From the NCBI GenBank assembly GCA_963514095.1, contig OY741269.1, forward strand, positions 23,365,420 through 23,429,419: a stretch of DNA of 64,000 nucleotides, read 5' to 3'. Below are positions 24,940-34,950 of the stretch, one piece after another. A model generated the notes under the pieces. That model ran no database searches. It saw only the letters and a list, made by a program, of their open reading frames with translations, and was not told the origin of the DNA. This stretch comes from Eutrigla gurnardus (taxonomy: Eukaryota; Chordata; Actinopteri; Perciformes; Triglidae). Every line of letters starts with the position of its first letter. The first letter of the stretch is position 1. Both the position numbers and the translations under genes were made by a program.

Positions 24940-27900
24940 CACAACCACTTACTACATAATTTAAACTAATTTGTGGCAGCATAAATGAGATTTGTCTTTA
25001 CATCGTCCTTCAGAGTTCCTGCTACAGGGGACCATTAGCGGTAGCGGACCGGAATGAAAAGTTCTCGTCACAGACATTGAGGTCTTCCGTGAATCTGCGT
25101 CTCCAAATGCATCCAGTCAGACGATGACTCATGTCAGAAAGAAATGATAAGGCTGCTTGAGCACGTACCCTCTGCAAGGGAAGCGAATGCATTGATGAGA
25201 CGAGCCACGTATTGTCGGACGACCTCATTCTTCGATCTCATTAAATGAAGCAACATTTTCTAAGAAAAGACAAAAGACCAATAAAAAGCAGTCAGTCCAG
25301 GGGTTGTTTTTTGAGAGAGAGTGCTGTAATTTCATATACGTCATGAACTACGCACAGAATGCTATTATATGCATTTGTTTTATTTTTCCACAACGAGAAC
25401 TGCTTTATGGAAGTTTATGGAACTGGCCTAATCAAACCGAATGTGTCATGATATCAATGTCGCCACCAGGCCACAAGCTCATGTGCTGGGAAAACGTGCG
25501 TATTTAATGTCTTTGGACAATATCTAACACGGCACATGTTTTTTTGTTATTTGAGTACAAGAAACAAATACCCTTCCACTATTATGGTTCATACAGTAAA
25601 TCACTCTCGTGTCATTTAGGGGTGGTTTGGAGCACCATAGTAAGTACATAAACAAAGACCTCAGGTAGGGGTAGAGGATCACTTACTCTTGTCTTTAACA
25701 TGGCACCCTATGACTAAAGGCAGGTGAAGGAAATGTGAAAAGAAAAGAAAAGTGAGGGAAAAAAACAATAAAGCATGTAAAAAAGACGTGGCTTTTGAAA
25801 AGGCTTTTGTAAGGGAGAAATTTGTAATATAATCTGTTTTTTGTGCTGGCCTTTTGTTATTATAAAAAGAGGAAATTACAGCTAATCTTAGGCTGGGAAC
25901 GTGTCATAAGAAATGTTCTTAAAATAATGAAAATTACAGCGACAACATATGGGAAATCAATTATTAATTAGTTATCAAGACAATGATAAAGAGTTACTCT
26001 AACTATGTTGAATAGGTGTCCAATCAATTTGTCTTATCTGTCCTGGGTACATCGCGATTGAAGTAACACAGTAATGACAGTAATGTCAATGCAATTTGAT
26101 GTTTCATTATTGATTATTTCAGTGCTCACATCTGATATCTGTTGTCTATCATTTTGAGGGTTTTATTGAAATAAAATAGTGTATCTCTAGATGATGAAAT
26201 TGTTTCTGGCAGACTTATTTTGTATTTATAAATCAATGGAAGGAACGTGTCGTTGCCATCTACAGGGAATGCAAAAGATAAAAGGGGTAACGTTTTTATA
26301 AAAAATATATATATATATATCCCAGAAGCATAGAGGTGACTTCTGAAATGCTTTGTCCAGGTTGTCCACAATCAATGCTCTTCACCCACTTCACCCACTT
26401 CACCCATAAGTCAATGGCAGCCAGCAAGAGTGCCAAGTCTGCCTCTGGATTAATTAGGCCATGAAGTCATTTTTTACTCAGCTCTGATGGTTGCATGGAA
26501 TATATATTGGGGAAAAACAAAATCTCTGTAATTTCCGTTCACATCTGTAGAGATATCTACCATAGTCACCCCTTCGTAAACATGCCACAACGAAATGAAA
26601 AGCTGCTGTCCCATGATCCCACCTGTTTTTTGCTGTAGCGTTCCAGCAGATCGTTACTGATGAAGGCCTGAAGCACTGTGTCTCTTTGTTCACCGGGCAG
26701 CGAGCGAGTCAGTCTCTGAGAAAATGAGAGCCAGACCCACCAATGAAGACTCAAAAGAGTAGACGTGTAAAAGTCAACATGATTGGAGCTCACTAACTGC
26801 TGTAACGTAAAACCTCCAGTGTGTATTCTTCTTCTGCTCAGTTAAACACTGTAGATGCATCGAGCCGCTGTGGCTTTGTGTGAACAGCATATAATGTTTG
26901 GACGGCAAACTTTCTCATTTGCAGGTTAACAAAGAACAACAATTACGTTACATATATGTGTGTGTGTGTGTGTATGTATATATATCCTTTCAGTAAAATG
27001 CTAATATACTCTAAATAAGAATCTGAATACTCACCCAGCGCAGCGCCTGAAGCAGCAGGGACTTGAGTCTCTCGGAGCCTTCAACCAGGTCTTTCTTTAG
27101 CTTCTCATAGTCCAGTGAGGGCAGCATCGGTACCTCCTTGGATCTCCTTGAGATGAATAAAAAAAAGAAGAGAGAAGTCAGCTATGTTTTTGTCACGGCA
27201 TTTATATGTACAGATTAGCAGCTTCAAGTGTATGACTTACTGTTGTGCGATGGATGCTCGTAGCATCGACGAGGCCTGTGAGAGAAACACACAAAAAAAC
27301 GGAGGAAGAGAAGACAAATATTTGATTATAACATCCTGTATTTATGGTGTGGAAAACTGTATTCAATGGGACTGTGCACCTGTTTTTATAATCCATACTA
27401 TCTGGTCCCATCATACTTAACCCAGTGTTATCTATCTAAAGCAATCAAGTTAGCTACTGTCTATATAAATGATTCACATTCTTTTGTACATGCAAACGTC
27501 ATGCTTGTGGTACATGCTGAATCCCCACACATACTGTTGTTTGGCAACATCACCCATGCAGTCAAGTGGGATAAGATGATTCAGGCACGTTAGTTTGAAA
27601 CAGCTATACCTCCATGTGTTACACCTCAGTATACTATTGTAGGCCTATGTGCTGTTGTTTTACAGAAAAAGAAATGTTGACTACTGAACAGAGGGATATA
27701 TGTTTGGTGGAAGGGTGAAAGAACGTATTATTAATGGGTTTTTTTTGCTATTGAAAGGGAATTTTGAGCCTGAAATCCAATCTGAAGCTTTGGCAGATAA
27801 CCCTCCTGTAGCAGGAGCAACGGTGGGTCAGGATAGTGATCCGTAGTGATCCGTATTGCCGTATTGTCTGAGGTATCACGTTTTCTGGCCACATTTTTTG

Positions 27901-30900
27901 CTTTGGAGTACAGCGGGAAATATGGAAGCGGAGGAAAAATAGTATAAATTCCTTCCTCTGTAAACTTTTTCAGTTGCCCTGAAGAATGCTGGAGGGGGAA
28001 GGGGGGCATATTTCCCTGAGACATTTGACACTGGAGTGTGTGGACCCTCCTGATTAATAGATGTACAGTATTTACATGCATTTTTCTATGAACAGGAGGG
28101 CCAAACATCTAAGATGAAAGAAATAGTGTGGTCAAACAAAATGATCAAAGAGGGAAGGAGAGGAGGAGGGAAACTACAACAAGACATTTTTACTAAATCT
28201 TGCCACCTATATTCTCAGAATTCAACTAATTGTTTACACAAAGCAAAGGCTTGACCTGAATTCTCTGACAAAGTACAGTAAACATAAGGGATGCCTTCAC
28301 CCTCTTCACCTCTTTAGCACGTCTTCCTACCATTTACTCTTTTATGACTGTGGGGACAGGTGAAGGTCATCTATTGTTGACGTTATTGTCTAAGTAGACA
28401 GGTCTGCTCCCTGATCTAATCTAGGTTTTCTTTCACTCGGCGGTAAGGTAAACCATAGCCGAGTGGGTAAAAAAATATCACAATATTATGAAGGCATAAT
28501 GAGTCTGATAATTATGGTCAATTATGCTGTTATGTTGCTTGCTCTTCGTGAGGTCAAATATGGTCAATCAACTCTCACACTTCTCATTTCCATTCTCAAA
28601 GTTAAAGGCTTGACCTGACATGCCATGGAAGCCATCTAAATGTGTATTATTATTGAATATGTTTGATGTTTGTGATTGTTTGCTGCTGATGGTGCTGAGA
28701 ACCATCACAGTTATATCTAGCGTTCTGGCCACCTCAACAGCTGTAATTGAATCCACCCTGTTTGACAACATGAGCGTGAGAGAAGTGCTTCTACATCAAA
28801 GTGCCTTGTTGTGTTGGCCATTCTTCTCCTGTCAATGGGTCGGTCTAAATTCTTTCAAAAACTATACCGTTAAACATATGGTAAGGGGAGAAAACTGAAA
28901 CTGACCGCCTTTACCTTTTTAAAAAAAGAAGACAAGAGAGCCAATAAGGAGAACTGAAAGTAGGAACAAATGAATTTAAAGACGAGGTACGCCCTGAGAA
29001 CGATGCTATTGTTTGGCTTAACAAGCGGCCTGACAAAAGAGGTCATACTTACAACAAACGAGGACCAAAATCCCTTTAAACTAACAAATTCTCAAATTCT
29101 AGTAGGAACCAATAATATATATGAGTACACATATGTAAAAGAAGGGGAGACGGGAGGAGGAGGAGAAAGAATAAACATGGCAAGGCACAAGCAAGATGAC
29201 AAGTGGGGACCTGAGTGAAGACAGGAAGTAAAGATGAAAACATATGAAACTTACATAGCCATCATCATAAGGACTCATAGAGTAATATCCCTTTGTGGAC
29301 AAAAGCATCACACACACACACACACACACACGCAAAAACACAAACACACAGAAAGAAGTTGTTCAGTTAAAAAACAGAAAGAAACAAGATTTCACACAAG
29401 TTCAACACAATGAAGCTGACGGTAAACGTGATCGTCATGGCAACGTGGACCATTTTTTTTGCTTGTCTGTGCCATAGAGTCATATTGTAACGGCTTCTAC
29501 TCTACCTTTGAGCATGCAGTCAACCATATGGATACTTTTTTTATTCTATCCATTATAATCTTATGTATTATTGTAATTATTATTAATCGAAGTTAAACAT
29601 AAAAAGTGGTTGATAAACTTTAGCTTTCGTGAGCCACTTTGGCTAGTTAACTTTACAACAAGCCTTCCAAGTGTGTGTATTACACCAAAAAGGGATCAAG
29701 TCCCCAATATCCAGGATGCAAACAACAGGCTGCACAATGCATCTTTGACACATCTTTTCAATATGAGAGCACCTTCCCTCGCTGGTATTTCGGCCTTGTG
29801 TTTTGTTATTGTCCTTCCAGTGAGGTGTGAAGGAGTGAGAGAGAGAAGGGAGAGGTGTCAGTGTGCTCTCACTCACGGTGCCAGGTCTGGTGAAGTCAGT
29901 GCTCGGCACCACGCTCTGCCTCATCTGGCTGCTGAACAGACGAACAAACACACTCTGCAGGTACTCGGGGGAGATCTGCGAAAAAAACACAGCAGGCCCC
30001 CTGAGCTTTGAGGTACTGTTTGTGGGTAAGAGGAAGGGCAGGGTAGGCATTTTTTTTGTGTCACCGTTTAACAGCTACGTCATCTAGTAGTGAGGAGCAC
30101 GTGTGTGGATATTAGGTCTGTTTTAAAACGGTGTGTGCTGTTTTTTGTTCTCTTAAGTGTTTGTATGTATATCTGTGAGCAGCCCAATCAACCCTGGAAC
30201 CACTACTGTAAACATAAAACCCCCAACGGGTTAAATGTATGTGTGCCTCTGGTGTTCGTACACAGCCCTGGATCTGTAAATCAGAAACAGACATAGGGCT
30301 GGACCGAATGTGATTTTTTTCATTTTTTGTTTTCATTTTTTTTTTATTGTGACAATCAAAAGTGATACAGATGTTTTGTTTTGAAAGACTAAATGCACTA
30401 GCAAAATAGTTTGAGTGTTAAACTCGTTTTGTGTGTCTGTCCAGTGTCCTTAGCTCCTATGTGTCGCTGGGCGTGTGTGTCTCTTTCTGTGATTTAGGCC
30501 GGTCTATGTGGTTTGTCCCCGTTAGAATGTGTGTGTCTTTCTGCCCTATACAGCCAGGCAAGCCTACCATTCTTCCGCTGACTGTGGCCTCCAACGAGTC
30601 GACCAGCTCGGCAGTGATTCCGATCAGGTTGTGGTAGTCGGCTTGCATCTTGTTGAACTTCCGCACGTAGCTAGTGATGCGGCGTTCCGATTCAGCCAGC
30701 TGGAGATGTAACTGCTGCGTGGCCTCTGTGAAGTCACACAAACACATAGACACACACAGGCAAATGTTGCATAATAGAAACACAAACGCATAAACATTCA
30801 CCTCACAATGTTTTTAACAGGTTAAATGTTTCATTTGAATATTTCATTTGAATAAGTACATTAACGGATGTATGTTTATGATGTTTTTATATAAAGTCTG

Positions 30901-33900
30901 CCAGTCAATACTTCAGATGCTGGTTCCATCTTTATGGGAGCACTGAGTAATTATTAACCTTTAACAACCATTATCTGCAACCAACTTCCACAATGAAAGA
31001 ACCGCACAGATCTTAAGCAAAAGTATCCCGTCATCGATTCTGTCCCTTTTGAATTTTTTTTTTTTGTCCACCACTGATAAGAAGTCTTGAGATATGGGAA
31101 GCCATTGTTCCTTTCCAGGATGTATAAAAAGGATGTGAGTGAAAGGAAAGTTTCTGCACCTACAAAATATTTTTAATTTATTGTTATTATTTATTTTATT
31201 TTTTGAATTATGTGACTGGTAGTGACAAACACAACTTGTATAGTCAGTCAGTAGTTGGTATCTGTATAATCACATGATAAATATATAGATATAAAAATGC
31301 AATACACTGGAAAAGGTTGATTATTTGAGAGATATTTACCTTTCGCACTCCTTCCTCCCTCCTTCTGCATGATGCCTGTTAAAGACTATGCACTAGAACT
31401 CAGTTGAACACAAGTCACTTTTCTACTAGATTAGTTTCCTTATAAAACAAAAGATAAAGATGCAATGCCTTGCTTAAGTTTGACTGGATATAAGATAAAC
31501 ACACAGTGTGTTGTACATCCTTTTTTGAACCCGGCAGACTTGTCATAAAAAAAACCCACAGGATTAATATTAATGAAGTTTCCTTCATGATGAATTATAC
31601 GTTTTGATATATGATCAACACAAGTTTGTTTTAAACAGACAGGTGGAATCTTTTAGGGCAACACCCTTGCTTGGGCAAACACAGCTGTCATTCAGTACAT
31701 TTAAATGCACCTAAGCATGTAAATGTGTGTGGAAATTTGACCAACAATGAGTTTCCATTTGTGAGTATGTTGTGTCAGCTGCCAAAAGCGCTGCATGTAA
31801 GTGTTTGCATTTTGAAAGATGATACATCTTAGACAACCTCCCCCCTTTATGTTTTATCTGTGAACAAACAAGAAATATTTTCTTTGGCCAGCCCTTGATA
31901 TGAGAGTTGCTATATTAATCTGTATGCTTTGAGCATCAGCCAGTAGGGATAGGGTTTAGTTTTCAATTCGGAAGGAGGAAATCGAGCCATTGGCTTTCCA
32001 GTAAAAGCAACAATTCTTGTTATCTTGCAGTTGCCCTTTTTATCTGAAGGGGTTGGGGTGAGTTTGTGAATGTTACGGTTCTGCCATATGCAAACAGTCA
32101 GAATTTGTTTGCATGTTTGATATGAAACGGCCAGGTCAGGGTAACTGACCCGACTGTTTAGCTATTATTGAAATCTGCAGCTCGGCCAAAACAGAGAAGG
32201 AAAACCCCTCTGTACTTGGCCTGTGTTTAATCCCTGAGTTGTTGTCCCCTCAGCATTTTGTTGTTTTTTCCGTACTGGCTGATATATTGTTTTAAAGCCA
32301 ATAGGCCCTTTTCACAGCAGCCATTTTGCCATGTCACAGCAGGGCGTGTAATTGATCGACTGAATCATGGTCCTGTTCTATTTAGTGTGTCAATACAAGG
32401 ATCCTGGCCCACCTAAATAGATCAGGGTCATACTTAATGTTATTACTTATACTTGTGGCTTCCGCTTCCTACACAGCTTTTACTTAATGATATGCAGTCT
32501 TGCAAGTCATGTCTGTGAGGGCTGTCAGTTGCTGTGGGAACACAGTTCACCAGTTAACCATGCAAATTTAGTAGGATACCACTAGTCTTGCATAGCCAGA
32601 TCAATCTCCACATTGTGTTTAGCACAGTGCCAGCAGGATGCCGCTGATAAAATATAACATAATTGACATGTGAGCGAGTCACAATAGAGGATACATATAA
32701 ATTCAGCAGCCTTGGGGTGTTGGACGGCTTTAGTGTCACTGACAGAAACAGCTCCAGCTTGTCCTTCAACTGTGGTATCCAGGAATCCTATAGATACACA
32801 AAATGTGGGGAGATGGGAGAAAATATGGTTGTGTTCATTGTCAAGGCACCGGTTAACAACACCAGTAAATTGTACAGGCATGTATAATAGTCTTCTGACC
32901 ACTCAAAGCACTTCACACTACACCACTAATGTTCCATAATGCATAATATGTGATTACTAGTTGGCAACCAGCTACGTAATGTTCATGAGCACCTTGAACA
33001 GATTTTTAAAGGACGGGTGGACGGTAGGGTTGGGAACGAAAGGCAAGGCATAGTAAGGCAGAAACTCCGTGGTCTGGCTCAGTGCTGCTCCCCGAGTCTC
33101 CAGGTACTGCTTGAAGTGGGAAATCCTCTCCTCAAACTCAGTCCGGTCCTGGAGAAAGATGCAGGTTTACAAAATATAACAGATTATATTACAAGTTTAG
33201 AAAAATGTCTGCTCAGCCTATTGAATGTGTTAAAACACTTCCTCTCTTGGCTTCCACTATCAATGATAATGGAAAAAGCTGCCGCTTTTACATTACATCC
33301 ATAAAACTGCAGACTACTGTAGATTATAAACATCATTGATGGCCCGCTGAGAACAAGCCTGCAGCATGGCTTAGTGGTCATTTTGAAAAAGTGCACATGA
33401 TATGATATTAAGATGTGGGGTTGTGACACAGTTATGTTTCGGTTGAAGATCAATCTAAACAAAGTAATTCTCTTCTAAGAACATTAAAACAAAGAAAACA
33501 AATGAAACAGCATACATGTCTACCAGGTTGCCTCCTCAGTGGGTAGATGGTGAAGTGGATGTGAAGGTAAAACTCCAGGTTCTGGGCCTCAGTGTCTGTG
33601 TCTTTTATCTCAGAGGGGAAATTCTCTGTCCACAGTTCAAAGAACACTTTGTGGTCTCCATCATCAAAAGAGCAAAGGAGGTCTTTCTAGAAAAGTCAGA
33701 GTAAAAGAAGAGCATGTTGGGGTAAAATCAATAGAGTAAGTTACATTTTGCTTCTTTTTAATGAATGTGGTGGAAATCAGTTTATAAATAAATATAATAA
33801 TTATAATTTATTAAGGAAAGAGTCCAAAACAGGCTACAGACAGACTGTAAACAGACATGGTCTAATAAGTCAAAGCACTCGCAAACAGGGTGTGCAAGCA

Positions 33901-34864
33901 GACCGCGCCACCAACATACAGCGTCAGAGCAAAAACTATCTGGCCAGATGGGGCAGACTCCAAGAGTCTGACCATTCATCAATGTTGAGAAGGGCCTTTT
34001 ATACAGTTGTTGGTGGTATGTCATCAGAGAAGCATTTTTCTGTTGTGTAGATGGCGAAATTTGTCCAGGATGTGAGGGTTGGAGCCACTCATGTCATGTC
34101 TATACGTCCATGTTGACTTTCCAGCATTTCTGGTGTCACAAGGTCCATTCTACAACTCATGTCACACATGATATAAGTGCAGAGTACAGGAAACCTCATG
34201 ACACTGGAATAGTATAAGTTAAAACTACTCAAACTACTAATTATACTATGATTAATTACTAAATTAAAGAATTCCCATCACAATGAACATTATGTACATA
34301 TCACCCAGCGATAACTGATACACTTTTTAAAAGAATACTTAGAGAAAGTGCCAGTAACAAATAATTCTATAAAAAATATGTTTTAAAACAAATGAGCCAG
34401 ACTCTCTGTCTGAAACATCCTGCTCATCCTTCATTGCCATCTCTGTAAATAATCAACAGATATGCAGGAACAATAGGTTCCAGGTATTGAGGAATTTACC
34501 TGAATGCCATGAGTCTTTGAGTCTCTGAGAGCATTTCCTTGAGGCTTTGAGATCAGCTTGCCTTTGCTTTTGCATTCCTTGTCAAAACTGTGGGCCGTCT
34601 CTTCAAATTCCTCAAACTTAAGGTACTACAAAAGACACAAAACAAGCACAAGAGACAGAATGAAGTTGTTGTTTTTTTTTCAGTTATCCTGCAATAATAT
34701 ATCAACATGCACCCTCAATACGTTGAGCACATTTCTATATTACGCTTACTGCTTTGACTCATTCTGTTTGAAATATTTCTCTGTATGCGTTCTCAAAATT
34801 TTACATTGTTTACCTCCTTGATCATCCCAAGAAGATCTGCTTCAGTTGCCAAGATGTCCCCCAT
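13516..34864 (-). CDS. armc9: armadillo repeat-containing protein 9 (LisH/ARM ciliary protein), 24 coding exons
   Basis: ARMC9 acts at the basal body and centrioles, and at the ciliary tip during Hedgehog signalling. It works with TOGARAM1 on axonemal tubulin modification and cilium stability; human mutations cause Joubert syndrome. I joined 24 minus-strand exons with GT-AG borders and fully consistent phases: 2415 nt, 804 residues plus stop, close to the human length as I recall it. Order: MGDILATEADLLGMIKE start with LisH region (about 5-45), HFTIYPL block (about 103), coiled coil (about 200-245), MQADYHNLIG, TAELVDSLEATVSG, ISPEYLQS, ARM repeats (about 330-570), acidic ESDDEEDEDDND, ELSGESLLTTEYLG, DEPLQRPVTP, and a Ser/Pro/Arg-rich tail with LAPQFSQ and SRPGSAST. 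Homology is strong to about residue 660; exons 21-24 rest on phase and weaker similarity. An ATG 8 codons upstream (34886-34888) is in frame, but the downstream ATG has the better context and matches the family start. Confidence 0.93.
14580..14603 (+). repeat. (CA)n microsatellite
   Basis: About 11 CA units. Confidence 0.95.
15571..15737 (-). CDS. armc9: armc9 coding exon 23
   Basis: 167 nt, phase 2 to 1, including GPALAPQFSQSEPQQRSRPG and SASTTGGGGRQSG; similar to LAPLFS and PQQASRPGSTAS in human ARMC9 as recalled. Donor GGAG|GTAAGC. Retention would read on 27 codons to a stop at 15488. Confidence 0.75.
18285..18390 (-). CDS. armc9: armc9 coding exon 22
   Basis: 106 nt, phase 1 to 2, SECGRLSQESELDGPYEGPA then RKGRSQEEHNGQPA. 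The acceptor TTATTCAG follows a (CA)n tract in the transcript. The more obvious acceptor at 18365-18366 gives an incompatible phase. Confidence 0.72.
18401..18435 (+). repeat. (GT)n microsatellite next to armc9 exon 22
   Basis: About 17 GT units; CA in the armc9 transcript, ending about 10 nt before the exon 22 acceptor. Confidence 0.95.
18889..19028 (-). CDS. armc9: armc9 coding exon 21
   Basis: 140 nt, phase 2 to 1, DYRDREFPLSRQKNEEGSLP then PSRYNSRPPTRSGSRPST. Donor taken as ATCG|GTCAGT; a second phase-1 GT lies 8 nt earlier (CACA|GTATCG) and cannot be excluded. Confidence 0.75.
19860..19975 (-). CDS. armc9: armc9 coding exon 20
   Basis: 116 nt, phase 0 to 2, IMTNMAKVKRKSTPLSQPSV then DEPLQRPVTPSSLRNANI. 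The UG repeat reaches to within about 5 nt of the acceptor AG. Confidence 0.92.
19982..20018 (+). repeat. (CA)n microsatellite next to armc9 exon 20
   Basis: CA repeat with two GA interruptions; UG repeat in the transcript, ending about 5 nt before the exon 20 acceptor AG. Confidence 0.95.
20075..20173 (-). CDS. armc9: armc9 coding exon 19
   Basis: 33 codons, phase 0 to 0, DHDIEEVLQPQPRELSGESL then LTTEYLG. Acceptor TGACAG, donor GGG|GTAAGA. Confidence 0.93.
21364..21416 (-). CDS. armc9: armc9 coding exon 18
   Basis: 53 nt, phase 1 to 0, DEEGPESDDEEDEDDND: the acidic low-complexity segment typical of the family. Donor GAT|GTAAGT. Confidence 0.9.
21832..21922 (-). CDS. armc9: armc9 coding exon 17
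   Basis: 91 nt, phase 0 to 1, SVEEILRCYSKEENPDLNRQ then IDFIIKQLNS, the end of the conserved helical region. Confidence 0.93.
22382..22456 (-). CDS. armc9: armc9 coding exon 16
   Basis: 25 codons, phase 0 to 0, IRPYVNGALYSILCIPSVRQ then EAKEM. The acceptor CTCTCAG lies about 12 nt downstream of a (UG)25 tract. Skipping it would delete 25 residues in frame. Confidence 0.93.
22470..22520 (+). repeat. (CA)25 microsatellite next to armc9 exon 16
   Basis: Uninterrupted CA; (UG)25 in the armc9 transcript, about 12 nt upstream of the exon 16 acceptor. Confidence 0.96.
22944..23020 (-). CDS. armc9: armc9 coding exon 15
   Basis: 77 nt, phase 1 to 0, KRKCAENAKHVLKVLTDVLG then HENHE. The acceptor TTGTACAG lies about 25 nt downstream of a (UG)n tract of more than 100 nt in the transcript. 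Confidence 0.93.
23044..23158 (+). repeat. long (CA)n microsatellite next to armc9 exon 15
   Basis: About 115 bp with a few GCAC and TACA interruptions; the UG repeat ends about 22 nt upstream of the exon 15 acceptor. Confidence 0.96.
23915..24054 (-). CDS. armc9: armc9 coding exon 14
   Basis: 140 nt, phase 2 to 1, QQTAMIADNLIGWLVDELQD, SDCLSDYSLEYSAALLMNLC, LRTK. Acceptor TTGGTAG, donor AAG|GTAAAG. Confidence 0.94.
24501..24624 (-). CDS. armc9: armc9 coding exon 13
   Basis: 124 nt, phase 1 to 2, RVYLSQIPILLKLLTETL then TRENVLVALQKLSL. Donor CAG|GTAAAG. Confidence 0.93.
24802..24938 (+). repeat. (TAA)n double array in armc9 intron 12
   Basis: Two AAT-type arrays (24802-24881 and 24902-24938), separated by 20 bp, near armc9 exon 13. 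Confidence 0.95.
25169..25259 (-). CDS. armc9: armc9 coding exon 12
   Basis: 91 nt, phase 0 to 1, KMLLHLMRSKNEVVRQYVAR then LINAFASLAE; an ARM-type helix pair. Acceptor TTCTTAG. Confidence 0.93.
25687..25707 (-). CDS. armc9: candidate 21-nt cassette microexon of armc9
   Basis: Between exons 11 and 12 (phase 0 junction), a 21-nt open segment encodes GAMLKTR. It is bounded by a pyrimidine-rich CATAG acceptor and a strong AGA|GTAAGT donor. Inclusion would add 7 residues in frame before KMLLHLM. Not in the base model. Confidence 0.35.
26300..26320 (+). repeat. (TA)n short tract
   Basis: About 8 TA units in an armc9 intron. Confidence 0.85.
26623..26715 (-). CDS. armc9: armc9 coding exon 11
   Basis: 31 codons, phase 0 to 0, LPGEQRDTVLQAFISNDLLE. 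Acceptor TTCTCAG, donor CAG|GTGGGA. Confidence 0.94.
27035..27146 (-). CDS. armc9: armc9 coding exon 10
   Basis: 112 nt, phase 2 to 0, RSKEVPMLPSLDYEKLKKDL and then LLLQALRW. Donor TGG|GTGAGT. Confidence 0.93.
27241..27275 (-). CDS. armc9: armc9 coding exon 9
   Basis: 35 nt, phase 0 to 2, ASSMLRASIAQ plus CA. Acceptor TCTCACAG, donor CA|GTAAGT. Matches ASTMLRASLAP of the family. Confidence 0.9.
29255..29290 (-). CDS. armc9: candidate 36-nt cassette exon of armc9
   Basis: In the intron between exons 8 and 9, both phase 0 at this border, a 36-nt open segment encodes GYYSMSPYDDGY. It is bounded by CACAAAG and a perfect TAT|GTAAGT donor. Inclusion would keep frame. A (UG)n tract lies about 16 nt upstream of the acceptor. 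Not counted in the 804-residue model. Confidence 0.4.
29307..29331 (+). repeat. (CA)n microsatellite next to the candidate 36-nt exon
   Basis: About 12 CA units; UG in the armc9 transcript, about 16 nt upstream of the CACAAAG acceptor. Confidence 0.95.
29877..29975 (-). CDS. armc9: armc9 coding exon 8
   Basis: 33 codons, phase 0 to 0, ISPEYLQSVFVRLFSSQMRQ then TDFTRPGT. Acceptor TTCGCAG, donor ACC|GTGAGT. Confidence 0.94.
30568..30725 (-). CDS. armc9: armc9 coding exon 7
   Basis: Phase 1 to 0; coiled-coil EATQQLHLQLAESERRITSY and then MQADYHNLIG and AELVDSLEATVSGRM. The acceptor follows a UG-rich stretch. Confidence 0.94.
31340..31364 (-). CDS. armc9: armc9 coding exon 6, a 25-nt microexon
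   Basis: Encodes KEGGRSAK plus one base; phase 0 to 1. It is required because exon 7 opens in phase 1, and the peptide matches KENGQSNK of the human protein as recalled. Acceptor CATGCAG, donor AAG|GTAAAT. Confidence 0.85.
32695..32787 (-). CDS. armc9: armc9 coding exon 5
   Basis: 31 codons, phase 0 to 0, DSWIPQLKDKLELF then KPSNTPRLLNLY. Acceptor CTATAG, donor TAT|GTATCC. Confidence 0.9.
32993..33148 (-). CDS. armc9: armc9 coding exon 4
   Basis: 52 codons, phase 0 to 0, including YLETRGAALSQTTEFLPYYA and LPFVPNPTVHPSFKNLF, nearly identical to the vertebrate family. Donor AAG|GTGCTC is weak. Confidence 0.93.
33516..33686 (-). CDS. armc9: armc9 coding exon 3
   Basis: 57 codons, phase 0 to 0, with KVFFELW and LEFYLHIHFTIYPL. 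Donor CAT|GTATGC is chosen because an earlier GT at 33522-33523 would force a stop in exon 4. The join gives PGRH-DRTEF, matching the family's GRPDKEEL. Confidence 0.88.
34500..34625 (-). CDS. armc9: armc9 coding exon 2
   Basis: 42 codons, phase 0 to 0, starting YLKFEEFEETAHSFDKECKS; completes the LisH region. Acceptor TTTTGTAG, donor CAG|GTAAAT. Confidence 0.92.
34814..34864 (-). CDS. armc9: armc9 coding exon 1
   Basis: Encodes MGDILATEADLLGMIKE (17 codons, ends in phase 0) and then donor GAG|GTAAAC. Start context is GCCAAGATGG. Confidence 0.92.
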
Positions 34865-34950
34865 CTTGGCTGCCTCCCTGGAACTCATGTGTGGTTGACC
34901 AAAATCTTTAAAACACCTACTGACATCAAAGGTGTATCTTTCTGCAGAGT
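34865..34950 (-). other. armc9: armc9 5' UTR part of exon carrying the start codon
   Basis: On the minus strand, CTTACAG at the upstream side gives an acceptor with the exon starting at 34950. It contains an in-frame upstream ATG (MSSREAAK before MGDIL) in weaker context. Confidence 0.55.

Noticed and set aside
24645..24944. Ile/Tyr-rich 99-codon frame
   Set aside because: Product of the (TAA)n array in an armc9 intron.
33522..33523. Earlier donor (CCTG|GTAGAC) for armc9 exon 3
   Set aside because: Joining it to exon 4 brings a stop four codons into exon 4.
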